Positions 25,258-33,796 of a DNA stretch of 64,000 bases are shown in pieces (within the stretch, counting starts at the first letter, position 1; every line of letters begins with the position of its first letter). The translations under genes were made by a program, and so were the position numbers. The notes under the pieces are model-generated. The model was given only the letters and a program-made list of their open reading frames with translations. It searched no databases and was not told the origin of the DNA. Origin of the DNA: Nocardioides oceani (GTDB lineage Bacteria; Actinomycetota; Actinomycetes; Propionibacteriales; Nocardioidaceae); NCBI RefSeq assembly GCF_030412965.1, contig NZ_JAUHJQ010000002.1, positions 62,001 through 126,000 on the forward strand. Reading direction: 5' to 3'.

Positions 25258-26265
25258 TCAGCTCGCCTTCTTCGCCGCGGCCTTCTTGGTCGTGCTCTTC
25301 TTCGTGGTCGAGCCGGTCGCCTTCTTCGCAGCGGTCTTCTTGGCCGGGGTCTTCTTGGCCGGGGCCTTCTTGGCCGGGGCCTTCTTCGCGGACGCCTTCT
25401 TCGCCGCCGGCTTCTCGTCGTTGTCGGTGTCGTTGTCGGCGTCGGAGTCGGCGTCGTCGGCGTCGTCGAGGTCGGAGGCGCGCGGTGCCTCGCCGCGGGC
25501 CGTCTTCGCCGCGTCGACGGAGCGCTGCAGCGCGGCGAGCAGGTCGACGACCTCGCCGGAGGACTTGGTGGAGGTGGGGGTGCGCTTGACCTCGCCGCCC
25601 TCGATCTTGGCCTTGACGAGCGCCTCGACGGCCTCGGCGTAGTCGTCCTCGAACTCCGAGGGGTCGAAGTCGCCGGCCAGGGTCTCGACCAGCATCGTGG
25701 CCATCTTGACCTCGGCGTCCTTGACCTCGCCGGTCTCGACGCTGAAGTCGGGGGTGCGCACCTCGTCGGGCCACATCATCGTCTGCAGCACGATCACGTC
25801 GTCGCGCACGCGCAGCACCGCGATGGTCGTGCGGTTGCGCAGCGCGACGGTGACCACGGCCATCCGGTCGGCGTCGATCAGCGCCTGGCGCAGCAGGGCG
25901 TACGGCTTGGCTCCGGACTTCTCCGGCTCCAGGTAGTAGCTCTTCTCGAAGAGCATCGGGTCGATCTGGTCGGAGGGGACGAACTTCTCGACCGCGATCT
26001 CCCGCGAGGACGTCGAGGGCAGCTCGGCCAGGTCGTCCTCGTCGAGGATGACCATCTCGCCGTCCTCGGTCTCGTAGCCCTTGGCGATGTCGGAGTACGC
26101 CACCTCCTCGCCGTCGATCGAGCAGACCCGCTGGTACTTGATGCGTCCGCCGTCCTTGGCGTGCACCTGCCGGAAGGACACGTCGTGCGACTCCGTCGCG
26201 GCGTACAGCTTGACCGGCACGCTGACCAGCCCGAAGGACACCGCACCCTTCCAGATCGCTCGCAT
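25258..26265 (-). CDS. ku: Ku protein for non-homologous end joining
   Basis: A 335-residue protein that binds DNA ends and recruits LigD. The bacterial Ku core covers about residues 1-250, starting MRAIWKGAVSFGLVSVPVKL. After an acidic Asp-rich stretch (around 267-283) the last 50 residues are a Lys/Ala/Pro tail of AKKA and APAKK repeats like histone H1, as found in some actinobacterial Ku proteins, where such tails bind DNA. The start lies only 17 bases from the divergent ligase start, so the two promoters must be tightly packed or overlap. Confidence 0.96.
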   Translation of the reverse strand: MRAIWKGAVSFGLVSVPVKLYAATESHDVSFRQVHAKDGGRIKYQRVCSIDGEEVAYSDIAKGYETEDGEMVILDEDDLAELPSTSSREIAVEKFVPSDQIDPMLFEKSYYLEPEKSGAKPYALLRQALIDADRMAVVTVALRNRTTIAVLRVRDDVIVLQTMMWPDEVRTPDFSVETGEVKDAEVKMATMLVETLAGDFDPSEFEDDYAEAVEALVKAKIEGGEVKRTPTSTKSSGEVVDLLAALQRSVDAAKTARGEAPRASDLDDADDADSDADNDTDNDEKPAAKKASAKKAPAKKAPAKKTPAKKTAAKKATGSTTKKSTTKKAAAKKAS

Positions 26266-26282
26266 GGGGTAAGGATGACTCC

Positions 26283-27200
26283 ATGCGCCCCATGCTCGCC
26301 ACCAAGGGCACCTCGGTGCCGGCCGGCGTGGAGTGGGCGCACGAGGTCAAGTGGGACGGCGTGCGGATCCTCGCGGACACCGGTCGCGAGGGGCGGACCC
26401 GGCTCACGAGCCGCAACGACAACGACGTGACGCTCGCCTGGCCCGACGTCGCCGAGCCGCCGCTGGGCGCCCGCGACCTGCTCGTCGACGGCGAGATCAT
26501 CGCCCTCAACGAGCAGGGGCTGCCGGACTTCCGCGTGCTGCAGGACCGGATGCACGTGCGCAAGGCGACCACCGCCGCGCGCCTCGCGGACCGGGTCCCG
26601 GCGACGTTCATGGTCTTCGACCTGCTGCGCCTCGACGGCGAGGAGCTCCTCGACCGGCCGCTGCAGGAGCGGCGGGCCCGCCTCGCCGACCTCGGCCTGA
26701 CCGGCTGGCAGGTCCCCGCGTCGTACGACGACGGCGCGATGCTGCTCGACGCGACCTACCAGCAGGGGCTCGAGGGGATCGTCAGCAAGCGGCTGGCCAG
26801 CCGCTACACGCCCGAGGCGCGCTCGCCGCACTGGCTGAAGTTCGCCCACCGGCACCGGCTGTCCTACGTCGTCGGCGGTTGGCGTCCCACCGAGGGCACC
26901 ACCCGCCTCGGCGCGCTGCTGGTGGGGGAGCCGACGGAGGACGGGCTGAGGTACCGCGGCCGGGTCGGCAGCGGCATCGGCGGCCGGGCGAGCGCCGCGC
27001 TGACCGAGGCGCTGGCGCCGTACGCCCGGAGCTCCAGCCCGTTCGCCGACGAGGTGCCGCGGGTCGACGCGCGCGGGACCCGTTGGGTCGAGCCGGTGCT
27101 CGTCGTCGACGTGGACACCCACCACACCTCGCGGGCCCAGCGCCTGCGCCAGCCGTCGTACCAGGGGATCCGCACCGACCTCGCCCCGGAGGACCTGTGA
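26283..27200 (+). CDS. ligD: ATP-dependent DNA ligase, LigD ligase domain
   Basis: A 305-residue stand-alone ligase. Motif I with the adenylated lysine is EVKWDGVR (Lys23), and further nucleotidyltransferase motifs include DGEIIALNEQG, FMVFDLLRLDGEELL, EGIVSKRL and WLKFAHRHR. The C-terminal part (about 195-305) is the OB-fold domain. This is the ligase module of LigD without polymerase or nuclease domains; the polymerase module lies two genes downstream. It is divergent from ku. It could also be called LigC-like, but its context points to end joining. Confidence 0.93.
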   Translation: MRPMLATKGTSVPAGVEWAHEVKWDGVRILADTGREGRTRLTSRNDNDVTLAWPDVAEPPLGARDLLVDGEIIALNEQGLPDFRVLQDRMHVRKATTAARLADRVPATFMVFDLLRLDGEELLDRPLQERRARLADLGLTGWQVPASYDDGAMLLDATYQQGLEGIVSKRLASRYTPEARSPHWLKFAHRHRLSYVVGGWRPTEGTTRLGALLVGEPTEDGLRYRGRVGSGIGGRASAALTEALAPYARSSSPFADEVPRVDARGTRWVEPVLVVDVDTHHTSRAQRLRQPSYQGIRTDLAPEDL

Positions 27201-27925
27201 GAGCGCTGCTGGCCACCCTCGCCCTGCTCGGCGCGTCGCTGCTGCCGGCCACGCCGGCGCCCGCTGCGCCCGACGCGTCCGCTGCGCGGGTGGAGGCCGC
27301 GCCCGGCACCGTCAGGCTCGACGGCGTGCCGGTGCGGCTGCGCGAGGGCACCACCCAGGTGGTCACCGTCAACCGGACCCGCGGCTTCCGTGCCCGCGTG
27401 ACCTTCTGGGCGCTGACGCGGCGCGGCTGGGTCGAGCGGATGCAGGCGCTCGACGGCCGGGTCGGGTACGGCGGACTGGTGGCAGGCCCGCGGCGGCGGC
27501 AGGGCAGCGGCACGACTCCGCTCGGCACCTACCGGCTGCCGTGGGCGTTCGGCACGCACCGCCGCTCCGAGGACTGGGACCTGCGCTACCGGCGGATCCG
27601 CCGAGGCGACCACTGGGTGCAGGACAACGCCTCGGCGTACTACAACCGCTACCGCAACCAGGCGCAGGGCGGCTTCCGCTGGCGGCTGCCCAGCGGCCAC
27701 CCCGACGCCTCGGAGCGCCTGACCGACTACCGGCAGCCCTACGAGTTCTCGGTCGTCGTCGGCTTCAACCGCCGCCAGGTGCGTCACCGCGGGTCGGGGA
27801 TCTTCCTGCACGTCAACGGGCGCGGCGCGACCGCGGGCTGCGTGAGCGCGCCGCGGTGGTTCCTGGTCCGCGCGATGCGCAAGCTCGACCCGGCGGCCCG
27901 TCCGGTCATCGCGATCGGCCGCTGA
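27197..27925 (+). CDS. secreted L,D-transpeptidase-like protein
   Basis: A 242-residue exported protein with a signal peptide (about residues 1-24, ending APAAPDA). The catalytic pattern of the YkuD family is visible near the C-terminus: LHVNGRGATAGCVSAP with His205 and Cys215. The conserved upstream GTTPLGTYRLP corresponds to the family's GxTPxGxF motif. Such enzymes make or remodel peptidoglycan cross-links. It starts with a GTGA overlap on the ligase stop and sits 18 bases before the end-joining polymerase gene, an unexpected place for a cell-wall enzyme. Confidence 0.87.
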   Translation: MRALLATLALLGASLLPATPAPAAPDASAARVEAAPGTVRLDGVPVRLREGTTQVVTVNRTRGFRARVTFWALTRRGWVERMQALDGRVGYGGLVAGPRRRQGSGTTPLGTYRLPWAFGTHRRSEDWDLRYRRIRRGDHWVQDNASAYYNRYRNQAQGGFRWRLPSGHPDASERLTDYRQPYEFSVVVGFNRRQVRHRGSGIFLHVNGRGATAGCVSAPRWFLVRAMRKLDPAARPVIAIGR

Positions 27926-27943
27926 GCGGCGGGGGAGGGACGG

Positions 27944-28852
27944 ATGGTCGACAAGCAGGAGGTCGCGGTCGAGGTCGACGGCCGGCGGCTGCGGATCAGC
28001 AGCCTGGACAAGGTGCTCTACCCGGCGACGGGCACGACCAAGGGCGAGGTCCTGCACTACTACGCCCAGGTGGCGCCGGTGATGCTGCCGCACCTCGCCG
28101 ACCGTGCCGTGACCCGGATCCGCTGGCCGCACGGGGTCCAGGACGGCAGCTTCTACGAGAAGAACGTACCGGCCGGCGCTCCCGCGTGGGTCCGCACCGC
28201 CACCGTCCCGACCACGGGCAGCCGCGGCAGCTCCCGCAACGGCGACAAGCTCGTCTTCCCGATCGTGGAGGACCTCGCCACGCTCACCTGGCTGGTCAAC
28301 CTCGCCGCCCTGGAGCTCCACGTCCACCAGTGGACCGTGGGCCGCAACGGCCGGCCCCGCAACGCCGACCGGCTGGTCATCGACCTCGACCCCGGCGAGC
28401 CGGCCGGGCTCCACGAGTGCTGCCAGGTGGCGCTGATGGTCCGCGAGGCGCTGGCCGAGCGGGACCTGGACTGCAAGCCGGTCACCAGCGGCAGCAAGGG
28501 TCTCCACCTCTACGCCGACCTCCCGCGCCGGATGTCCTCCGACGACTCCACCGCGCTGGCCAAGGAGGTCGCGGAGACGCTTCAGAGGCAGCACCCCACG
28601 CTCGTCACCGCGACGATGACCAAGGCCCGCCGCTCGGGGAAGGTGTTCCTCGACTGGTCGCAGAACGCCGGCTCGAAGACCACGATCTCCCCCTATTCCC
28701 TGCGCGGGCGCGAGCGGCCCACGGTCGCCACGCCGGTGACCTGGGCCGAGGTGGAGAAGGGCGCGGAGGACGAGGAGGGGCTGCGGCAGTTCCGGTACGA
28801 CGAGGTGCTCGACCGGATCGCCGACCTCGGCGACTTGTTCGCGGGCGGGTGA
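27944..28852 (+). CDS. ligD: end-joining polymerase/primase, LigD polymerase domain
   Basis: A 302-residue archaeo-eukaryotic-primase-type polymerase that fills and extends DNA ends during non-homologous end joining. The catalytic aspartates are in VIDLDPGE (Asp147, Asp149), with the conserved SGSKGLHLY loop and the third acidic site in KVFLDWSQNAGSKTT. The start of the family domain (RISSLDKVLYP) comes at residue 18. Together with ku and the separate ligase it makes a split LigD system; no nuclease (PE) domain is present in the window. Confidence 0.94.
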   Translation: MVDKQEVAVEVDGRRLRISSLDKVLYPATGTTKGEVLHYYAQVAPVMLPHLADRAVTRIRWPHGVQDGSFYEKNVPAGAPAWVRTATVPTTGSRGSSRNGDKLVFPIVEDLATLTWLVNLAALELHVHQWTVGRNGRPRNADRLVIDLDPGEPAGLHECCQVALMVREALAERDLDCKPVTSGSKGLHLYADLPRRMSSDDSTALAKEVAETLQRQHPTLVTATMTKARRSGKVFLDWSQNAGSKTTISPYSLRGRERPTVATPVTWAEVEKGAEDEEGLRQFRYDEVLDRIADLGDLFAGG

Positions 28853-28940
28853 GCGCGGGCGGCCACCGCTCCTCGGCGGGCCCGGCCGCGCTTGCGGCGT
28901 ACCCCGGACGTCGGAGGACCGGGCCTCTATGCTCATCGGC

Positions 28941-29630
28941 ATGGGTCACCGGGTTCTGGTCGTCGAGGACGAGGAGGACATCGCGTTCCCCCTCGTCCGG
29001 ACGCTGGAGCGCGAGGGGTACGAGGTCGGCTGGGTCGAGACCGGCGAGAAGGCGCTCGCCGAGCTCGACGGCCGCCCCGCCGACGTGGTGATCCTCGACC
29101 TCGGCCTGCCCGACGTCGACGGGCTCGAGGTGTGCCGCCGCGCGCGCGAGGCCGGCTTCGACGGCGCGATCATGATCGTCACCGCCCGCGCCGGCGAGCT
29201 CGACCGCGTCGTCGGCCTGGACTACGGCGCCGACGACTACCTCTCCAAGCCGTTCGGCCTGGCCGAGCTGCAGGCCCGCGTCCGCGCGCTGCTGCGCCGC
29301 ACCGCCGGCGCCCGCGAGCCCGCGCCGGTCGACGGTGTCCTGCGCATCGACGTGGCCGCGCGGCGCGTCTACTCCGGCGAGGACGAGGTGCCGCTGACCG
29401 GGAAGGAGTTCGACGTCCTCAGCATCCTCGCCGCGAACCGCGACAAGGTCGTCTCCCGCGGCCGGCTGATGGCCGACGTGTGGGACGAGAACTGGTACGG
29501 CTCGACCAAGACGCTCGACGTCACCATTGGCCGTCTCCGCCAGAAGCTGGAGAGCCAGGGCGTCTCGGACCGCGTCGTCGCCGTGCGCGGCGTCGGCTTC
29601 CGTCTCGAGGGCGCCTCGCCCGACGCCTGA
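28941..29630 (+). CDS. OmpR/PhoB-family response regulator without adjacent kinase
   Basis: A 229-residue two-domain regulator. The receiver domain has the acidic pair VVEDEED, the phospho-acceptor Asp53 in VVILDLGLPD and the conserved Lys103 in YLSKPF. The winged-helix DNA-binding domain (about 130-225) has PLTGKEFDVLSILAANRDKVVSR in two parts and TLDVTIGRLRQKLE. I chose the ATG at 28941 because the domain starts there; 28929 is an upstream option. No histidine kinase is adjacent: the neighbours are the polymerase gene and a convergent hydrolase, so the cognate sensor must be elsewhere. Confidence 0.9.
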   Translation: MGHRVLVVEDEEDIAFPLVRTLEREGYEVGWVETGEKALAELDGRPADVVILDLGLPDVDGLEVCRRAREAGFDGAIMIVTARAGELDRVVGLDYGADDYLSKPFGLAELQARVRALLRRTAGAREPAPVDGVLRIDVAARRVYSGEDEVPLTGKEFDVLSILAANRDKVVSRGRLMADVWDENWYGSTKTLDVTIGRLRQKLESQGVSDRVVAVRGVGFRLEGASPDA

Positions 29631-29644
29631 GCGGTCCCCGTCCC

Positions 29645-30508
29645 TCAGGATGCCGGCGGCTCGGTCGTCAGGAACCCGGTCACCAGCCGGCCCACCTCGT
29701 CGGGGCGCTCGAGCTGCAGAAAGTGGCCCGCGCCCTCGACCAGCACCGCGCCGGCGCGCTCGGCGATGCGCGGGTGCAGGCAGCCGTCCTGCGCGCCGTG
29801 CAGCGCGAGTGCCGGCACGACCGGGGTCCCGGTCCAGGTGCGGTGCCAGTCGCGGTACGCCGCCTCGACACGCCACGGGCGGGCGGCGGCGCGGTAGTAC
29901 CCCAGCGCCGCGGACCGGTGGGCCGGCTCGCGCAGGGCGGCCAGCACGTGCTCGAGGTCCTCGTCGGCGGCGTACCCCGGCGACCAGGCGGCCCACAGGT
30001 GGCGCACGAGCCGCTCGAGGGTCCGCTCCGGCAGCACCGGCAGCTGGTTGAACACCGTGTACCAGCTCATCCGCGCCTGCCGGGCCAGCACGAACGGGCC
30101 GTTGCCGGTCATCGCGCCGAGCGGAGGGACGGCCATCGTGACGACGCGGGAGTACGGCGACGCCGGGTGCGCGCCGAGCGCGTTGGCCGTGATCGCGCCC
30201 CAGTCGTGGCCGACGAGCACCGCACGGTCGTCGCCGCCCAGCGCCGCGTGGACGCCGGCCGCGTCGGCCATGAGCGCGGCGACGTGCAGGTCTCCGTCGC
30301 GGGGGATCGCGGACGGCGCGTAGCCGCGGGTGTGCGGCGCGACCGCCCGCCAGCCCTGCTCGGCGAGGAGCGGGCCGAGGTGGCGCCAGGTCCAGGCGGT
30401 GTCGGGGAACCCGTGCAGCAGCACCGCGAGCGGGCCGTCCGCCGGCCCCCACGCCAGGCACGAGAGCGTGACGGCGGGGAGGGGGACCTCGAGGGTCTCG
30501 GGGGTCAC
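29645..30508 (-). CDS. alpha/beta hydrolase, epoxide hydrolase-like
   Basis: A 287-residue soluble hydrolase. The oxyanion-hole segment is HGFPDTAWTW, the nucleophile elbow is VGHDWGA with Asp102 instead of Ser, and the terminal His lies in GAGHFLQLERPDEV. An Asp nucleophile with a Trp-lined pocket points to epoxide hydrolase or haloalkane dehalogenase chemistry rather than an esterase. The cap region carries tyrosines (YYRAAARPW) that could activate an epoxide. The GTG at 30508 is the most likely start. It is divergent from the ABC transporter genes. Confidence 0.86.
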   Translation of the reverse strand: MTPETLEVPLPAVTLSCLAWGPADGPLAVLLHGFPDTAWTWRHLGPLLAEQGWRAVAPHTRGYAPSAIPRDGDLHVAALMADAAGVHAALGGDDRAVLVGHDWGAITANALGAHPASPYSRVVTMAVPPLGAMTGNGPFVLARQARMSWYTVFNQLPVLPERTLERLVRHLWAAWSPGYAADEDLEHVLAALREPAHRSAALGYYRAAARPWRVEAAYRDWHRTWTGTPVVPALALHGAQDGCLHPRIAERAGAVLVEGAGHFLQLERPDEVGRLVTGFLTTEPPAS

Positions 30509-30605
30509 GCGCGCCAGGGTAGGGGTCGGCTCAGGGGTGCGGCCAGGGTCGCGTCCGAGCCGTTCCCCGATGCGTCGGGCCCACCGCCGCCGCGAGGCTC
30601 GGACC

Positions 30606-31505
30606 ATGATCGAAGTCCGAGCGCTCACCAAGGTCTACGGCGGCTTCCGAGCCGTCGACGACGTCACGTTCACCGCCGAGGCGGGCCGGGTCACCGGCTT
30701 CCTCGGCCCCAACGGCGCCGGGAAGTCCACCACCATGCGCGTCATGGTCGGGCTGACCCCGCCGACCAGCGGCACCGCGACCGTCGACGGCCGCCGCTTC
30801 TCCGACCTCCCCAACCCCGGCCTCGAGGTGGGCGTGCTGCTCGACGCCTCCGCCCAGCACGCCGGCCGCACCGGCCGCGAGGTCCTCACCCTCGCCCAGG
30901 AGACGATGGGCCTGCCGCGGCGGCGCGTCGACGAGATGCTCGAGCTGGTCAGCCTGACCCCGGCCGAGTCCAAGCGGCGCGTCAAGGACTACTCCCTCGG
31001 CATGCGCCAGCGGCTCGGCATCGCCACCGCCCTCATCGGCGACCCGCGCGCGCTCGTGCTCGACGAGCCGGCCAACGGCCTCGACCCGGCCGGCATCCGC
31101 TGGATGCGGGACCTGCTGCGCGGGTACGCCGACCGCGGCGGCACCGTCCTGCTCTCCAGCCACCTGCTCCACGAGATCGAGGTCGTCGCCGACGACCTCG
31201 TCGTCATCGGCCAGGGCCGGATCGTCGCCCAGGGCACGAAGGCCGCGCTGCTCGCGTCGGCCGGCACGCTCGTCCGGGCTCACGCGGTCGACGACCTGGC
31301 CCGTGCGCTGACCGGCTCCGGCCTGACGGTCACCGCCGGCGGGTCGGGCGCCCTGCGCGTCGACGCCGACTGCGAGGTGGTCGGCGAGGTCGCCCAGGCC
31401 GCCGGCGTACCCCTCCTCGAGCTGCGCGCCGCCGACGGCGCCGGCCTGGAGGAGATGTTCCTCGAGCTCACCGCCGACACCGCCCGTGAAGGAGCCGCAG
31501 CATGA
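30606..31505 (+). CDS. ABC transporter ATPase (ABC-2 type)
   Basis: A 299-residue ATPase with Walker A GPNGAGKS (residues 34-41), signature YSLGMRQRLGIA, Walker B ALVLDEPANGLDP and an H-loop SSHLLHE. The Q-loop region reads VGVLLDAS, as in ATPases of the antibiotic or lantibiotic immunity type (CcmA/NatA-like). The C-terminal extension of about 90 residues is usual for this group. It is translationally coupled to the permease gene (ATGA). The transported substrate is unknown. Confidence 0.92.
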   Translation: MIEVRALTKVYGGFRAVDDVTFTAEAGRVTGFLGPNGAGKSTTMRVMVGLTPPTSGTATVDGRRFSDLPNPGLEVGVLLDASAQHAGRTGREVLTLAQETMGLPRRRVDEMLELVSLTPAESKRRVKDYSLGMRQRLGIATALIGDPRALVLDEPANGLDPAGIRWMRDLLRGYADRGGTVLLSSHLLHEIEVVADDLVVIGQGRIVAQGTKAALLASAGTLVRAHAVDDLARALTGSGLTVTAGGSGALRVDADCEVVGEVAQAAGVPLLELRAADGAGLEEMFLELTADTAREGAAA

Positions 31506-32326
31506 CCGCCCTGACCGCCGACACCGCCCACCCCGCCGACCCCGCCGGGGTCCGCACCGCCGACCGCCCGGCGCCCGCCCCGATCCCGATGGGCCGGCTC
31601 GCGAAGGTCGAGCTGCGCAAGATGTTCGACACCCGGTCCGGCTTCTGGCTGATGGCGAGCATCGTGATCCTCGCCGTGCTGGCGACGGCCGCGACGGTCG
31701 TCTTCGCGCCGGACTCGGCGATCACCTACGAGTCGTTCGCCTCGGCGATCGGCTTCCCGATGGCGGTGATCCTGCCGATCATCGCGATCCTGTCGGTCAC
31801 CGGCGAGTGGAGCCAGCGCAACGGCCTCACCACCTTCACCCTCGTCCCGAGCCGCGGGCGGGTCATCGCGGCCAAGGCCCTCGTCTCGGTCGCCGTGGCG
31901 GTCGTGTCGATGGTCGTCGCCGCCGGCGTGGGCGTGCTCGGCAACCTGCTCGGCTCGGCGGTCAACGGCACCGACGCCGTCTGGGACGTCTCTGCGACCG
32001 CCCTGGCGCAGATCTTCCTCGCGAACGTCCTCGGCCTGCTCGTCGGCTTCATGCTCGGCGTGGTGATCCGGTCCTCCGCGCCCGCGATCGTCGCCTACTT
32101 CGTCTACTCCGCCCTGCTGCCGACCGTCTTCGGGATGCTCGCGGCCTTCCAGGAGTGGTTCGCCGACCTCCAGCCCTGGGTCGACTTCAACTACGCCCAG
32201 ACCGCTCTGTTCGACGAGACGATGACCGGCGAGCAGTGGGTCCAGCTCGGCGTCACCGGCATCGTGTGGCTCGTCCTCCCCACGGCGTACGGCGTGTGGC
32301 GGGTGCTGCGCTCCGAGGTGAAGTGA
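31502..32326 (+). CDS. ABC-2 type transporter permease
   Basis: A 274-residue membrane protein with six hydrophobic segments, an Ala/Pro-rich cytoplasmic N-terminus of about 35 residues, and the amphipathic RLAKVELRKMFDTRSGFW segment that precedes the first helix in ABC-2 permeases. The motif VTGEWSQRNGLTTFTLVPSR after helix 2 is typical of this permease group. It forms the transporter with the ATPase encoded just upstream. Two secreted proteins follow, possibly on the same transcript. Confidence 0.88.
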   Translation: MTALTADTAHPADPAGVRTADRPAPAPIPMGRLAKVELRKMFDTRSGFWLMASIVILAVLATAATVVFAPDSAITYESFASAIGFPMAVILPIIAILSVTGEWSQRNGLTTFTLVPSRGRVIAAKALVSVAVAVVSMVVAAGVGVLGNLLGSAVNGTDAVWDVSATALAQIFLANVLGLLVGFMLGVVIRSSAPAIVAYFVYSALLPTVFGMLAAFQEWFADLQPWVDFNYAQTALFDETMTGEQWVQLGVTGIVWLVLPTAYGVWRVLRSEVK

Positions 32327-32366
32327 TCCGGTTCCCACGGCCGTCGGGATGGGGGACACTCCCCGC

Positions 32367-33041
32367 ATGAACCGGGTCGTGCTGCTCGTCCTCGCCCTCG
32401 CCCTGCTCCTCCTCGCGCCGCTCGGGCCCTCGGCGGCCGCTCCGGCGGTCGCCGCCTCCCCGCCGGTGCTCGTGCTCGACGTGCCGGACGGCCTCGCCTC
32501 CTACTCCGCGACGGCGAGGCTGACGGTCACGATCGACGGGGCGCCGGCGGCCGGGCTGGCCGTGACCTTCCTCCGCTCCGGGCCCGGACCCGACGTGACC
32601 GAGGTGGTCGACGGCGTCACGGACGAGACCGGCCTCGCGACCTACGCCTTCCGTCTCGACAGCTCGGGTCCCTACGCCGTCGAGGCGCAGGTGACGGATA
32701 CGGAGGGTGTGGTCACGACCGCTCGGGACGAGGGGTACGCCCACCTGCGGACGCCCTGCCGTTGCTCTCCTCCGCGTCCGGACCTGCGAGCGATCGACGC
32801 CGCCAACGGCGACGACCGGGTCCTCGTGCGGCACGAGTTGGCCGCCGGCGCCTGGGTCAAGCTGATGCGCAAGCGACCGGACGGTGGGGCGGTGCCGATC
32901 CGCTACGGCACGCTCGACCGGGACGGCCGCATCGCGTGGCGCGTGCGCGACCGGAACGCTCGGAAGGGGACCTGGTACCTCGTCAAGGCCGGACCGTCCG
33001 AGGACACCGTGCGTTCCTCGGCCACGATCGCCGTGCGGTGA
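32367..33041 (+). CDS. secreted protein with Ig-like and CRCSP domains, copy 1
   Basis: A 224-residue exported protein; the signal peptide ends near residue 31. The first half (about 32-120) looks like a bacterial Ig-like domain (PAAGLAVTFLRSGPGP, TDETGLATYAF). The second half begins with CRCSPPRPDL and has the string NGDDRVLVRHELAAGAWVK with a later DRDGRIAWRVRDRN. The downstream gene has the same two-part structure and the same CRCSP and NGDDR motifs, so the two are paralogues. The two cysteines could form a disulfide or bind a metal. I do not recognise a named family. Confidence 0.7.
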   Translation: MNRVVLLVLALALLLLAPLGPSAAAPAVAASPPVLVLDVPDGLASYSATARLTVTIDGAPAAGLAVTFLRSGPGPDVTEVVDGVTDETGLATYAFRLDSSGPYAVEAQVTDTEGVVTTARDEGYAHLRTPCRCSPPRPDLRAIDAANGDDRVLVRHELAAGAWVKLMRKRPDGGAVPIRYGTLDRDGRIAWRVRDRNARKGTWYLVKAGPSEDTVRSSATIAVR

Positions 33042-33073
33042 CGGGCACCACCGGCCGTACGAGAGTGCGCAGC

Positions 33074-33754
33074 ATGACCCGGCGCCTGCTGCTCTTCCTC
33101 TCGGTCGTCCTCCTCGTCCTCGCGCCGGGCTCGGCGCGGGCGGAGGAGGCTCCGCCGCGGGACGAGGCGCCGGTGGACGTCGCCCTCTCGCTGCCGGTCG
33201 GGTCCTACGGGGAGACGGTCACCGCGGAGCTGCTCGCCGGCCGAGGGGGCGAGCCGGTGCCGGGCCTGACGGTTGAGTTCTCGTGGACCTCCTCGGGCGT
33301 CGAGCCAGAGAGCGGCAGGGCCACGACGACCACCGACGAGGCCGGCACCGCGCGGACCGACCTGGTGCTCGGCGAGCACACGGTGCTGACCGGCAGGGTC
33401 CTCGGCGCCGAGGGGGAGGAGCTCGGGGCCTCGACGGTCAGCTACGGCATCGTCTGCCGGTGCAGCCCGCTGATCCCGACGCTCACCGCGACCGGCGTCG
33501 CGGCCCGCAACGGCGACGACCGGTTGGTGCTGCGGACCCACGACCTCCCGGTCGGCGCGGTCGTCGACCTCTTCCGGGTCACCCCGGACGGGGAGCGGGC
33601 CGACCGGATCCGCCGCAGCCGGGTCGACGAGGACGGCCGGCGCTCCTGGCGGGTCACCGACCACAATGGCTCCCGCGCGACCCGCTACTACGCCGTGGCC
33701 CTGCCGACCGAGACCAGTCCGCGCGCGCGGACGTCGGTCGTCCGCGTCCGCTGA
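33074..33754 (+). CDS. secreted protein with Ig-like and CRCSP domains, copy 2
   Basis: A 226-residue paralogue of the preceding gene. The signal peptide ends around ARAEEAP, then an Ig-like domain (EPVPGLTVEFSWTSSG, TTDEAGTARTDLVLG), then CRCSPLIPTL, NGDDRLVLRTHDLPVGAVVD and DEDGRRSWRVTDHN. A GTG nine bases upstream could also start it. The two genes are separated by 32 bases and likely co-transcribed. No anchor, LPxTG-like motif or C-terminal helix is present, so the product is probably released. The function is unknown. Confidence 0.7.
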   Translation: MTRRLLLFLSVVLLVLAPGSARAEEAPPRDEAPVDVALSLPVGSYGETVTAELLAGRGGEPVPGLTVEFSWTSSGVEPESGRATTTTDEAGTARTDLVLGEHTVLTGRVLGAEGEELGASTVSYGIVCRCSPLIPTLTATGVAARNGDDRLVLRTHDLPVGAVVDLFRVTPDGERADRIRRSRVDEDGRRSWRVTDHNGSRATRYYAVALPTETSPRARTSVVRVR

Positions 33755-33796
33755 CCCTCCCGCTGCCTCGACCGCCGGCTGGCTAGCGTCGGCGAC

